Assembly: GCA_016195295.1 (NCBI GenBank)
Contig: JACPZV010000123.1
Coordinates: 1 to 29,558, forward strand
Direction: 5' to 3'
DNA: 29,558 bases
Source: Acidobacteriota bacterium
GTDB taxonomy: Bacteria; Acidobacteriota; Vicinamibacteria; Vicinamibacterales; CAVVIG01
The position numbers were made by a program, and so were the translations under genes. Positions 8,213-14,878 of the stretch are shown piece by piece. Position 1 is the first letter of the stretch; every line of letters begins with the position of its first letter. The notes beneath the pieces were generated by a model. That model ran no database searches, was not told the origin of the DNA, and was given only the letters and a program-made list of their open reading frames with translations.

Positions 8213-9229
8213 ATGCCTTTTCGCGACATCGTCGGTCACGTTCGTCTCGTCGATTTGCTGGCCCGGTCGATCGCCGGCGGCACGCTGCCGCCCAGCCTTC
8301 TGCTGACCGGCCCCGACGGGGTCGGCAAGAAGTTGACCGCCGTCGCTGCGGCCCAGGCGCTGAACTGTCTCGAACCTCGAACCCGGAACCCTGAACCCGG
8401 AACCGATTCTTGCGGCAAGTGCCCGGCGTGCACGCGGATCGCGCGGGGCGTGCATCCGGACGTGCTGATCCTGGAGCCGGGCGACAGCGGCGCCATCAAG
8501 ATCGATCAGGTGCGTGACCTCGTCGATCGCGCGGCCTATCGGCCGTTCGAAGGGCGCCGGCGCGTCGTGATCATCGATGACGCGGATACGCTGCTGCCGG
8601 CGGCGCAGCACGCGCTGCTGAAAACGCTTGAAGAGCCGCCGTCGTCTTCGGTCTTCCTGCTCGTGACGTCGCGTCCCGACGTCCTGCTGCCGACGGTGCG
8701 CTCGCGGTGTCCGCAGCTGCGATTCCGGCCGCTGGCGGCGAGCGACATCGCCACGGCGCTGATCCAGCGCTGTCAGAGCGACCGCGAAGCGCGGGCCGTC
8801 GCCGCGAATGCCGACGGCAGCCTCAGGCGCGCGCTCGAAGCGAGCGCGGGCGATCTCGTCGAAGCGCGCGATCTCGCCGAACGCGTGCTGGCACAGGCGG
8901 CGGCGAGCGGCGATCCGGGGCGCCGCCTCGAGAGCGCGAAGGAGTTGTTGGCGAAGACCGGAGCGGGCGGAGGGAGCGATCGCGATCAGCTCGCGACGCA
9001 TTTGCGCGCGATGGCGGCGCTCGTACGTGACGTGGAAGTTTTGGCAACCCGCGCGGACGTCCGCGCGCTCGCGAACCCTGACGTGCAGCCCGCGCTCGGG
9101 CGGCTCACGCAGACCTATCGCGGCGAGCGCGGCGTGCGCGCGTTTACGGCGATCGATCGGGCCCTTGGGGCGCTGGAACGGAACGCCGGCGCGAAGGTGG
9201 TCGCGGACTGGCTCGTGCTGCAGCTGTGA
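8213..9229 (+). CDS. holB: DNA polymerase III delta' subunit (clamp loader)
   Basis: A 338-residue AAA+ subunit of the replication clamp loader. Visible features are IVGHVRLVDLL at the start, Walker A-like GPDGVGKK (33-40), a zinc-binding group with C52, C67, C70 and C73 (SCGKCPAC), HPDVLIL, VVIIDDADTL, and the family motif HALLKTLEEPPSSSVFLLVTS followed by LLPTVRSRC. The C-terminal part is a weakly conserved helical collar. Between the first and second zinc cysteines lies an insert (about residues 53-65) encoded by a seven-base tandem array. It lies upstream of ricT, as in Bacillus where holB and yaaT/ricT are neighbours, which supports both calls. Confidence 0.92.
   Translation: MPFRDIVGHVRLVDLLARSIAGGTLPPSLLLTGPDGVGKKLTAVAAAQALNCLEPRTRNPEPGTDSCGKCPACTRIARGVHPDVLILEPGDSGAIKIDQVRDLVDRAAYRPFEGRRRVVIIDDADTLLPAAQHALLKTLEEPPSSSVFLLVTSRPDVLLPTVRSRCPQLRFRPLAASDIATALIQRCQSDREARAVAANADGSLRRALEASAGDLVEARDLAERVLAQAAASGDPGRRLESAKELLAKTGAGGGSDRDQLATHLRAMAALVRDVEVLATRADVRALANPDVQPALGRLTQTYRGERGVRAFTAIDRALGALERNAGAKVVADWLVLQL
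8371..8405 (+). repeat. Five GAACCC heptads inside holB
   Basis: Units CGAACCT, CGAACCC, GGAACCC, TGAACCC and GGAACCG follow without gaps. They are read in frame as EPRTRNPEPGT between C52 and C67 of the zinc-binding group. The holB frame stays open across the array. Confidence 0.85.
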
Positions 9230-9233
9230 TCGA

Positions 9234-9340
9234 GCCGGGTCCAAAAGGACCCGGCCTACATTCCCAGCTCTAGCGCGGGTCAGCTGGAGGCCGGGTCCGT
9301 CCCGGACTGCAGCTGTAGGGCGGGTCCTTTTGGACCCGCC
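9234..9340. repeat. Palindromic repeat pair between holB and ricT
   Basis: A GCC-type copy (arms 9234-9242 and 9247-9255, loop AAAA, CTACA on the right) is followed by an inverted GGC-type copy (TGTAG at 9314, arms 9319-9327 and 9332-9340, loop TTTT). A half-decayed third GGGTCC segment lies at 9289-9306. The tails face inward. The pair starts five bases after the holB stop. Confidence 0.9.
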
Positions 9341-9375
9341 AGCCCTCAGCCCTCAGCCCTCAGCCCTCAGCCCTT
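9341..9375 (+). repeat. AGCCCTC heptad array upstream of ricT
   Basis: Four exact AGCCCTC units and a fifth AGCCCTT follow directly on the GGC-type palindrome. The heptamer is a circular shift of TCAGCCC, the same unit that is read through in the truncated methyltransferase gene at 15321-15418. It ends 28 bases before the ricT GTG. Confidence 0.9.
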
Positions 9376-9403
9376 TGCCGATCGCTATATACAAGGTGTA
9401 CCT

Positions 9404-10183
9404 GTGAGCGCACAGCATCCCGCGCCGCTCGTCGCCGTCAAGTTGACGCCCGTGGGCCGGGCCCAGACCTTTCTGCTTGGCGACCTTCCCCCTGAATCCG
9501 CCCCACGCGCAGGCGACCGCGTCGTCGTGAACACCGACGGCGGTCCCGCGGTCGGCACGGTCGTGCGGTCGATTCCGCAGCTCGAGCCCAGGCGCCGGCC
9601 GTCCGCCGATTCGCCGCATCGCGTGGTCCGGTTGGCGACTCGAGACGATGTCGTCGCGCGGTTGAAGCACCAGCATCGCGAGCAGGAGGCGCATCGGATC
9701 GCGACGTTGAAGATTCGCGAGCGCGGGCTGGGCATGAAGCTGGCGCGCGTCGAACAGGCGTTCGACGGGTCCAAGCTGCTCTTCTATTTCACGGCCGAGG
9801 GCCGCGTGGATTTCCGCGAGCTCGTGCGTGAGCTGGCGTCGGAGTTCCGCGCGCGGATCGAGATGCGGCAGATCGGCGTGCGCGACGAAGCCAAGATTTA
9901 CGGCGGCTACGGCACGTGCGGGCGGCCGCTGTGCTGCACGACGTTCCTCCAGTCGTTCGAGCCCGTGTCGATCAAGATGGCGAAGCAGCAGGACCTGAGC
10001 TTGAATCCATCGAAACTTTCCGGTCTGTGCGGCCGGCTGAAGTGCTGCCTGCGGTACGAACTTCCGAACGCGAAGGGCGTGCAGCACGGCGGCTGCGGAA
10101 GCGAAGGCGGCTGCGATAATCCGAGCGGCTGCGGCAGCGGCGGTTGCGGCTCCGGAAGTTGCGGAAGCTGCAACTGCCGATGA
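9404..10183 (+). CDS. ricT: PSP1/RicT family protein with a Cys/Gly-rich tail
   Basis: A 259-residue PSP1-domain protein. In Bacillus, RicT (YaaT) acts with RicA and RicF in a complex that binds iron-sulfur clusters and guides RNase Y. The core is intact: YGGYGTCGRPLCC, VSIKMAKQQDLSLNPSKLSG and LCGRLKCCLRYE, giving six core cysteines. The last 30 or so residues are unusual: seven cysteines separated by Gly/Ser (GGCGSEGGC ... GSCGSCNC). GTG 9404 follows AAGG by about seven bases. The position after holB matches the known neighbourhood, and the stop overlaps the pdxA start as ATGA. The role is from family knowledge; whether RNase Y partners exist cannot be seen here. Confidence 0.88.
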   Translation: MSAQHPAPLVAVKLTPVGRAQTFLLGDLPPESAPRAGDRVVVNTDGGPAVGTVVRSIPQLEPRRRPSADSPHRVVRLATRDDVVARLKHQHREQEAHRIATLKIRERGLGMKLARVEQAFDGSKLLFYFTAEGRVDFRELVRELASEFRARIEMRQIGVRDEAKIYGGYGTCGRPLCCTTFLQSFEPVSIKMAKQQDLSLNPSKLSGLCGRLKCCLRYELPNAKGVQHGGCGSEGGCDNPSGCGSGGCGSGSCGSCNCR

Positions 10184-10997
10184 AACCTCGCGTCGCAATA
10201 ACCGTTGGCGATCCCGCGGGCATCGGGCCGGAAATCGCCGCGCGGGCCGCGGCCGATCCGCGCGTGCTCGAGGCGTGCGAACCGATCGTGTATGCGCCGC
10301 CCGTGACGGCGACGTTCGCGCCCGGCGTGCTGAGCGGCGACGCGGGACGCGCGGCGTACGATACGATCGTCCGCGCGGTGGACGATGCGCAGCGCGGCGT
10401 CGTGCAGGCGATTGCGACCGCGCCGGTCAACAAGGAAGCCTTCCGGCTGGCGGGCTTGCCGTGGCACGGCCACACGGATCTGCTCGCGCACCTCACCGGG
10501 GCGCGTGACGTCGCGATGATGTTCGACTCCGACGCGCTGCGCGTCGTGCTCGCGACCGTTCACCTTCCGCTCGCGGACGTCCCGCGCGCGCTGACTGCGG
10601 CGTCGCTCGAATCGACGATCGTGCTGACCGCGAGAGAGCTGCCGCGCTTCGGCGTGGCGCGGCCACGCATCGCCGTCGCCGGACTCAATCCGCACGCCGC
10701 ATCGATGTGGCCGGACCGTTTCCCGCCGACACGATCTTCGTCCGCGCGCGCCGCGGCGAGTTCGACGTCGTCGTCGCGTGCTACCACGATCAAGGCCTGA
10801 TTCCCGTGAAGCTCGTCGCGTTCGGCCAGGCCGTCAACGTGACGCTGGGGCTGCCGATCGTGCGCACGTCGGTGGATCACGGGACGGCGTTCGACATCGC
10901 CGGCAAAGGCGTGGCGGATCCGCGGAGCATGATCGCCGCGGTGTTGCTCGCCGCGAGGCTGGCGGCGGGTCCAAAAGGACCCGCCCTGCAGGCGTAG
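10180..10997 (+). pseudogene. pdxA: 4-hydroxythreonine-4-phosphate dehydrogenase, frameshifted with internal deletion
   Basis: PdxA oxidises 4-phosphohydroxy-threonine in vitamin B6 synthesis. The first frame carries VGDPAGIGPE, TAPVNKEAF, GHTDLLAHLTGA, MMFDS, RVVLATVHLPL and AVAGLNPHA, then loses homology at about 10698 and stops at 10800. From about 10695 the next frame gives IDVAGPFPADTIF, CYHDQGLIPVK and TSVDHGTAFDIAGKG to 10997. The stretch that normally follows NPHA (GEGG..., roughly 25 residues) is missing, so a deletion not divisible by three joins the halves. The metal-ligand histidines of NPHA and CYHDQG are on different frames. The 3' end is capped by a palindromic repeat read as AAGPKGPALQA. 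The ATG overlaps the ricT stop (ATGA). Real pseudogene or assembly error cannot be told apart here. Confidence 0.85.
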
Positions 10998-11073
10998 GCT
11001 GGCGGCGGGTCCAAAAGGACCCGCCCTACAGGCGTAGGCCTGCAGGTGTAGGCCGGGTCCTTTCGGACCCGGC
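10964..11073. repeat. Three palindromic repeats between pdxA and smpB
   Basis: Two GGC-type copies (arms 10964-10972/10977-10985 and 11004-11012/11017-11025, loop AAAA) lie in a near-exact 40-base direct duplication. An inverted GCC-type copy follows (TGTAG at 11047, arms 11052-11060/11065-11073, loop TTTC). The first copy is read as the pdxA C-terminus; the last ends six bases before the smpB ATG. Confidence 0.92.
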
Positions 11074-11079
11074 ACGACC

Positions 11080-11556
11080 ATGACTGAAAAAACCGAGCGC
11101 GAAAAAGCGCAGAGCAGCATCGCCGAGAACCGCAAAGCCTTCCACGATTTCCATCTCCTCGAAACGTTCGAAGCGGGGCTCGTGCTGCTCGGCACCGAGG
11201 TGAAGGCGATTCGAGAAGGCCGCGTCAACCTGCGCGACAGCTTCGCGCGCGTCGAGGACGGCGAGGTCTATCTCTACAACGTCAACATCAGCCCCTACAG
11301 CCATCGCGGCTACGCGGACCACGAGCCGCTGCGCCGGCGCAAGCTGTTGTTGCGCCGCGAGGAGATTCGCAAGCTGATCGGCAAGACCGTCGAGAAGGGC
11401 ATGACGCTCGTGCCGGTCCGGCTCTACTTCAAGAACGGACGCGTCAAAGTGGCCGTGAGCCTCGCCAAGGGCAAGAAGTCGTACGACAAACGCGAGACGA
11501 TCAAGCGGCGCGAGGCCGATCGCGAAACGCGCGCGGCGATAAAAGCCAGGCGCTGA
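11080..11556 (+). CDS. smpB: SsrA-binding protein
   Basis: Binds tmRNA and brings it to stalled ribosomes in trans-translation. The 158-residue protein has the family landmarks IAENRKAFHDFHLLETFEAG, LLGTEVKAIREGRVNLRDSF, YNVNISPY, RKLLLRREEI, and the basic C-terminal tail GKKSYDKRETIKRREADRE that enters the decoding centre. Length is normal. There is no clear ribosome binding site: the palindromic hairpin at 11052-11073 occupies the place where one would lie, so initiation may depend on that hairpin being open or on weak pairing. The TGA stop lies in the first unit of an eight-base array. Confidence 0.95.
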   Translation: MTEKTEREKAQSSIAENRKAFHDFHLLETFEAGLVLLGTEVKAIREGRVNLRDSFARVEDGEVYLYNVNISPYSHRGYADHEPLRRRKLLLRREEIRKLIGKTVEKGMTLVPVRLYFKNGRVKVAVSLAKGKKSYDKRETIKRREADRETRAAIKARR

Positions 11557-11624
11557 TGGGGTGATGGAGTGATGGGGTGAAGGAGTGATAGGACGAAGGA
11601 GTGATATCGTGATGGCGCGATGAG
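11553..11624 (+). repeat. GTGATGG octamer array filling the smpB-symporter gap
   Basis: About nine eight-base units of consensus GTGATGGN or GTGAAGGA run from the smpB stop codon through the symporter start codon. Adjacent units create AAGGAGTGAT twice (11580 and 11596), one base short of the ideal Shine-Dalgarno AAGGAGGTGAT. No other sequence lies between the genes. Confidence 0.9.
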
Positions 11625-12909
11625 CGCCAAGAGCCGCCTGCCCGGACTGACGACACAGATCCTGCTCGGTCTTCTCCTCGGCATCGTCGCCGGCGCGCTT
11701 TGGCCGTCGACCGACGCGAACGGTGTACACGTCGCGGGCTACGCCGAGCAGATCAAGCCGATCGCCGACGCCTTCCTGCGGATGATCAAGATGATCATCG
11801 CGCCGCTCGTCTTCGCGACCCTCGTCGTCGGCATCGCCGGCGCCGGCGATCTGAAGGCGACCGGGCGCATCGGCGTCAAAGCGATCGTCTACTTCGAGAT
11901 CGCGACGACGATCGCGCTGTTTCTCGGGCTCGGACTGGTGAACCTGTTCAAGCCCGGAGCCGGGCTGGCGATGCCGATCGGCGCCGATACGAGGGCGGCG
12001 GCTGCGATCGCGCTGAACCAGCAGCACGCATGGGACATCTTCCTGCACCTGTTTCCGACGTCGGTCGTCGACGCGATGGCGCGCGGCGACATCCTCCAGC
12101 TCGTGGTCTTCTCGATGTTTTTCGGCCTCGCGGTCGCGGCGATCGGTTCGCGGGGACGGCCGATCGTCGACGTGCTCGAAAGCACGTCCGAGGCGATGTT
12201 CACGTTCACGGGCTACGTGATGAAGTTCGCGCCGTTCGGCGTATTCGCGGCGATCGCGTCAACGGTCGGCGGCAAGGGACTCGCGGTGCTGTTCACGCTC
12301 GGCAAGTTGATCGCGCTGATGTACGTCGGGCTCGCGATCTTCGCGCTGATCGTGATCGGCGGCGTCTCCTACTTGATTCGCGTTCCGTTCCCGACCTTCA
12401 TCCGGGCGATTCGTGAGCCGTTCCTGATCGCGTTTTCGACCGCGAGCTCCTAAGCGGCGCTGCCCAAGTCGCTCGAAGTGATGGAACGCTTCGGCGTGCC
12501 GAAGCACATCGTCGCGTTCGTCCTGCCGACGGGGTACAGCTTCAACCTCGACGGCACGACGCTGTATCTGTCGCTCGCGAGCGTGTTCGTCGCGCAGCTC
12601 GCGGGCGTGCCGATGACCTTCGGTCAGCAGCTGGTGATGATGCTGACGCTGATGTTGACCAGCAAGGGCGTCGCCGGCGTGCCGAGGTCCGCGCTCGTCG
12701 TGCTCACCGCCACGCTCACGCAGTTCAACCTTCCGCTCGAGGGCGCGGCGATTCTGCTCGGCATCGATCAGATTATGGACATGGGCCGCACCTCGGTGAA
12801 CGTCATGGGCAACTGCATCGCCACGGCCGTCGTCGCGCGCTGGGAAGGCGTGTTCGACGAGACGCGGATGCGCGCGTTCGCGGCCGATCGCTCGTCCAGG
12901 GCCGCGTGA
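11620..12909 (+). pseudogene. Dicarboxylate/amino acid:cation symporter interrupted by an in-frame TAA
   Basis: A glutamate/dicarboxylate:cation symporter (DAACS family, GltP/DctA-like) of about 429 codons. The first 277 residues contain the N-terminal helices, MIKMIIAPLVFATLVVGIA, and end at AFSTASS. Codon 278 is TAA at 12451-12453. The same frame continues with AALPKSLEVMERFGVPKHI, the substrate-site GYSFNLDGTTLY and MDMGRTSVNVMGN. In the family this position is the Glu of 'SSEAALP', so GAA-to-TAA by one base explains the stop. Everything else is intact and in frame. This implies a recent inactivation, a sequencing error, or a two-piece protein; a restart at ATG 12481 would lack the N-terminal half. 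The ATG lies in the last unit of the octamer array. Confidence 0.88.
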
Positions 12910-13775
12910 TGCGGATCGCGGTGGTTGGCGCACGCGGCCAGATCGGCGCGGCGGTCGTGCACGAATGCGTCTCGGTCCACGAGACGGTGGCGTTCTCGCA
13001 CCAGGAGCTCGACGTCAGCGACGATCGCGCCGTGGCGGCGGCGATGGCGCGCGTGAAGCCCGACGTCATCGTGAACGGCGCGGCGTACACCGACGTTGAC
13101 GGCTCGGAAGATCATCCCATCGACGCGCTGAACGGCAATGCCTTCGCGGTCCGCGCGCTGGCGCGAGCCGCCGAAACGCACGGCGCCGCCCTCGTGCACT
13201 ACAGTTCCGATTTCGTGTTCGACGGTACGGCGTCCGCGCTGTACACCGAGCAGGACCGGCCGAATCCGCGCAGCGCGTACGCGGCGTCGAAGCTGCTCGG
13301 CGAGTGGTTCGCGCTCGACGCGCCGCGCGCCTACGTGCTGCGGGTGGAGAGTCTCTTCGGCCGCGCGCCCGGCGCCGGACCGGCGAAAGGCAGCATCGCC
13401 GGGATTCTCAACACGCTGCTGGCGGGCGAGGCCCCGAAAGTCTTCGAAGATCGCACCGTCTCGCCGACCTACGTGATCGATGCAGCGCGGGTCACTCGCC
13501 AACTCGTCGAATCCCAGGCGCCGCCGGGGTTGTATCACTGCGTGAACTCCGGTCACTGCACATGGCTCGTCTTCGCGCGCGAGCTGGCGCGGCAGCTCGG
13601 CCTCGAACCGAAGCTGATCCCGATCCGGATGGCCGACGCGCCGCTGCGCGCCGCGCGCCCGCAGTACTGCGCGCTGTCGAACGAGAAGCTGCGGTCGATC
13701 GGCATGGCCATGCCGGACTGGCAGGACGCCGTGGCGCGGTACCTACAACACGTCCGCGACGAAGTCACTCACTAA
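12909..13775 (+). CDS. rmlD: dTDP-4-dehydrorhamnose reductase
   Basis: Last step of dTDP-L-rhamnose synthesis: NAD(P)H-dependent reduction of the 4-keto sugar. The 288-residue short-chain dehydrogenase has the nucleotide-binding VVGARGQIGAAV at the start, VIVNGAAYTDVDGSED, the SSDFVFDG motif, the catalytic YAASK, and the C-terminal RPQYCALSNEKL that typifies RmlD. The ATG overlaps the symporter stop as TGATG; a GTG three bases earlier would give a GTGA overlap, so coupling holds either way. The gene's 3' end overlaps the convergent lhgO-like gene by 33 bases. rmlA, rmlB and rmlC are not in the window. It marks the left border of the polysaccharide locus. Confidence 0.88.
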   Translation: MRIAVVGARGQIGAAVVHECVSVHETVAFSHQELDVSDDRAVAAAMARVKPDVIVNGAAYTDVDGSEDHPIDALNGNAFAVRALARAAETHGAALVHYSSDFVFDGTASALYTEQDRPNPRSAYAASKLLGEWFALDAPRAYVLRVESLFGRAPGAGPAKGSIAGILNTLLAGEAPKVFEDRTVSPTYVIDAARVTRQLVESQAPPGLYHCVNSGHCTWLVFARELARQLGLEPKLIPIRMADAPLRAARPQYCALSNEKLRSIGMAMPDWQDAVARYLQHVRDEVTH

Positions 13776-14840
13776 GGCGCCCACCGCCAGACACGACGTC
13801 AGACCCGGAGAATCGATGCCGGCCGCGTGCACGATCGCCGGATTCTCGCGGTCTCGTCTGATCAGAAAATCGGCGAACGACTCCGACGGCGGGTGAAGCT
13901 TCGCGCGGATGCCGCTGCCTGACAGCCGCAGGTCCGCGAGCGTGACGTCCTTCAGCAACCGCCTCGCCGGTTCGACGAACGCTTCGACCGGCAGCCGATC
14001 CTGTTCATAGTCATCTTTTCGATCCTGATAGCGAATCGTCGGGCCGAGCCAGACGGCGCCGCCCATCGTGCGCACCAGATGCACGCCAAGGCCGTGGCCC
14101 GAGGTGTGCGGGAGCGGATACACGAGCCCGTTGACGAACGACCGTTTCGCCGGCACGAACTCCGCGTATTCGCCGCGGCACGGGTAGATCGTGAATCGCT
14201 CGCCGCCGAGCATGGCGGAGACGTCATCGGCGTAGAGGCCGGCCGCGTTCACGACGACGCGCGTGGCAATCGTCTCGCGCTCGGTTCGGAGCTGCAGGCG
14301 ATCGGACGCGCGATCGGCGCCGATGAGCCGTGTGCCCGGCAACAGGATCACGCCGGCGGCTTCTCCGGTCCGCGCCAGCGCTTTGACCAGCGCCTCCGCC
14401 TCGACGATGCCGCTGTCGGGCGACCAGAGCGCGGCCACGGCGTTGACGGCCGGCTCGCGCGACGCGATGAACGCGCGGTCGACCAGCTCGAGGCCGCGGA
14501 CGCCGTTCGCCGTGCCGCGCGCGCGGAGCGCTTCGAGCATCGGCGCTTCGCCATCGTCGTGGGCGACGATGAGCTTGCCGCAGCGCGCGTGTGGCACGTG
14601 GTGCCGCGCGCAGAATTCGTACAACAGGCGGCTGCCTTCCACGCAGAGCCGCGACTTCAAGCTGTCCACCGGGTGATAGACGCCGGCATGAATGACGCCG
14701 GAGTTGTGCGTGCTCGTGTCGAGCCCCGGTCGGGCATGTCGCTCGAGGACGCACGTCGAGAAGCCGCGTTGCGCGACCGCGCGCGCGGCGGCAAGCCCGG
14801 TCACGCCGGCGCCGATGATGGCGACATCGATGTGTTCCAT
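13743..14840 (-). CDS. lhgO: FAD-dependent oxidoreductase, L-2-hydroxyglutarate oxidase-like
   Basis: A 365-residue DAO-superfamily flavoprotein. The Rossmann motif is VAIIGAGVTGLAAARAV near the N-terminus, followed by HNSGVIHAGVYHPVDSLKSRLC and CGKLIVAHD, the pattern seen in L-2-hydroxyglutarate oxidases; later blocks are NAAGLYADDV, YPCRGEYAEF, and GVHLVRTMGGAVWLGPT. The expected reaction is oxidation of L-2-hydroxyglutarate to 2-oxoglutarate. ATG 14840 fits family starts; ATG 14876 (MAGRAG..., two bases after the upstream methyltransferase stop) is a real alternative. It follows that methyltransferase gene on the same strand, so the pair is probably co-transcribed, though the enzyme is metabolic rather than polysaccharide-specific. 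The subfamily is likely, not proved. Confidence 0.8.
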   Translation of the reverse strand: MEHIDVAIIGAGVTGLAAARAVAQRGFSTCVLERHARPGLDTSTHNSGVIHAGVYHPVDSLKSRLCVEGSRLLYEFCARHHVPHARCGKLIVAHDDGEAPMLEALRARGTANGVRGLELVDRAFIASREPAVNAVAALWSPDSGIVEAEALVKALARTGEAAGVILLPGTRLIGADRASDRLQLRTERETIATRVVVNAAGLYADDVSAMLGGERFTIYPCRGEYAEFVPAKRSFVNGLVYPLPHTSGHGLGVHLVRTMGGAVWLGPTIRYQDRKDDYEQDRLPVEAFVEPARRLLKDVTLADLRLSGSGIRAKLHPPSESFADFLIRRDRENPAIVHAAGIDSPGLTSCLAVGALVSDFVADVL

Positions 14841-14878
14841 GGAGGTCAGGTCGGCCGCACCCGCCCGGCCCGCCATCG

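Noticed and set aside
9234..9340. Palindromes as ordinary intrinsic terminators
   Set aside because: No T-tract follows the stems, copies occur in both orientations, and some lie inside reading frames. A secondary effect on transcript ends remains possible.
9234..11073. Palindrome clusters as a CRISPR array
   Set aside because: Spacing is irregular, copies are inverted rather than direct, and there are no uniform unique spacers or cas genes.
12451..12453. Recoding of the in-frame TAA in the symporter (selenocysteine or pyrrolysine type)
   Set aside because: Known Sec and Pyl insertion use TGA and TAG; the family residue is Glu and no recoding structure was evident. A point nonsense change or sequencing error is simpler.
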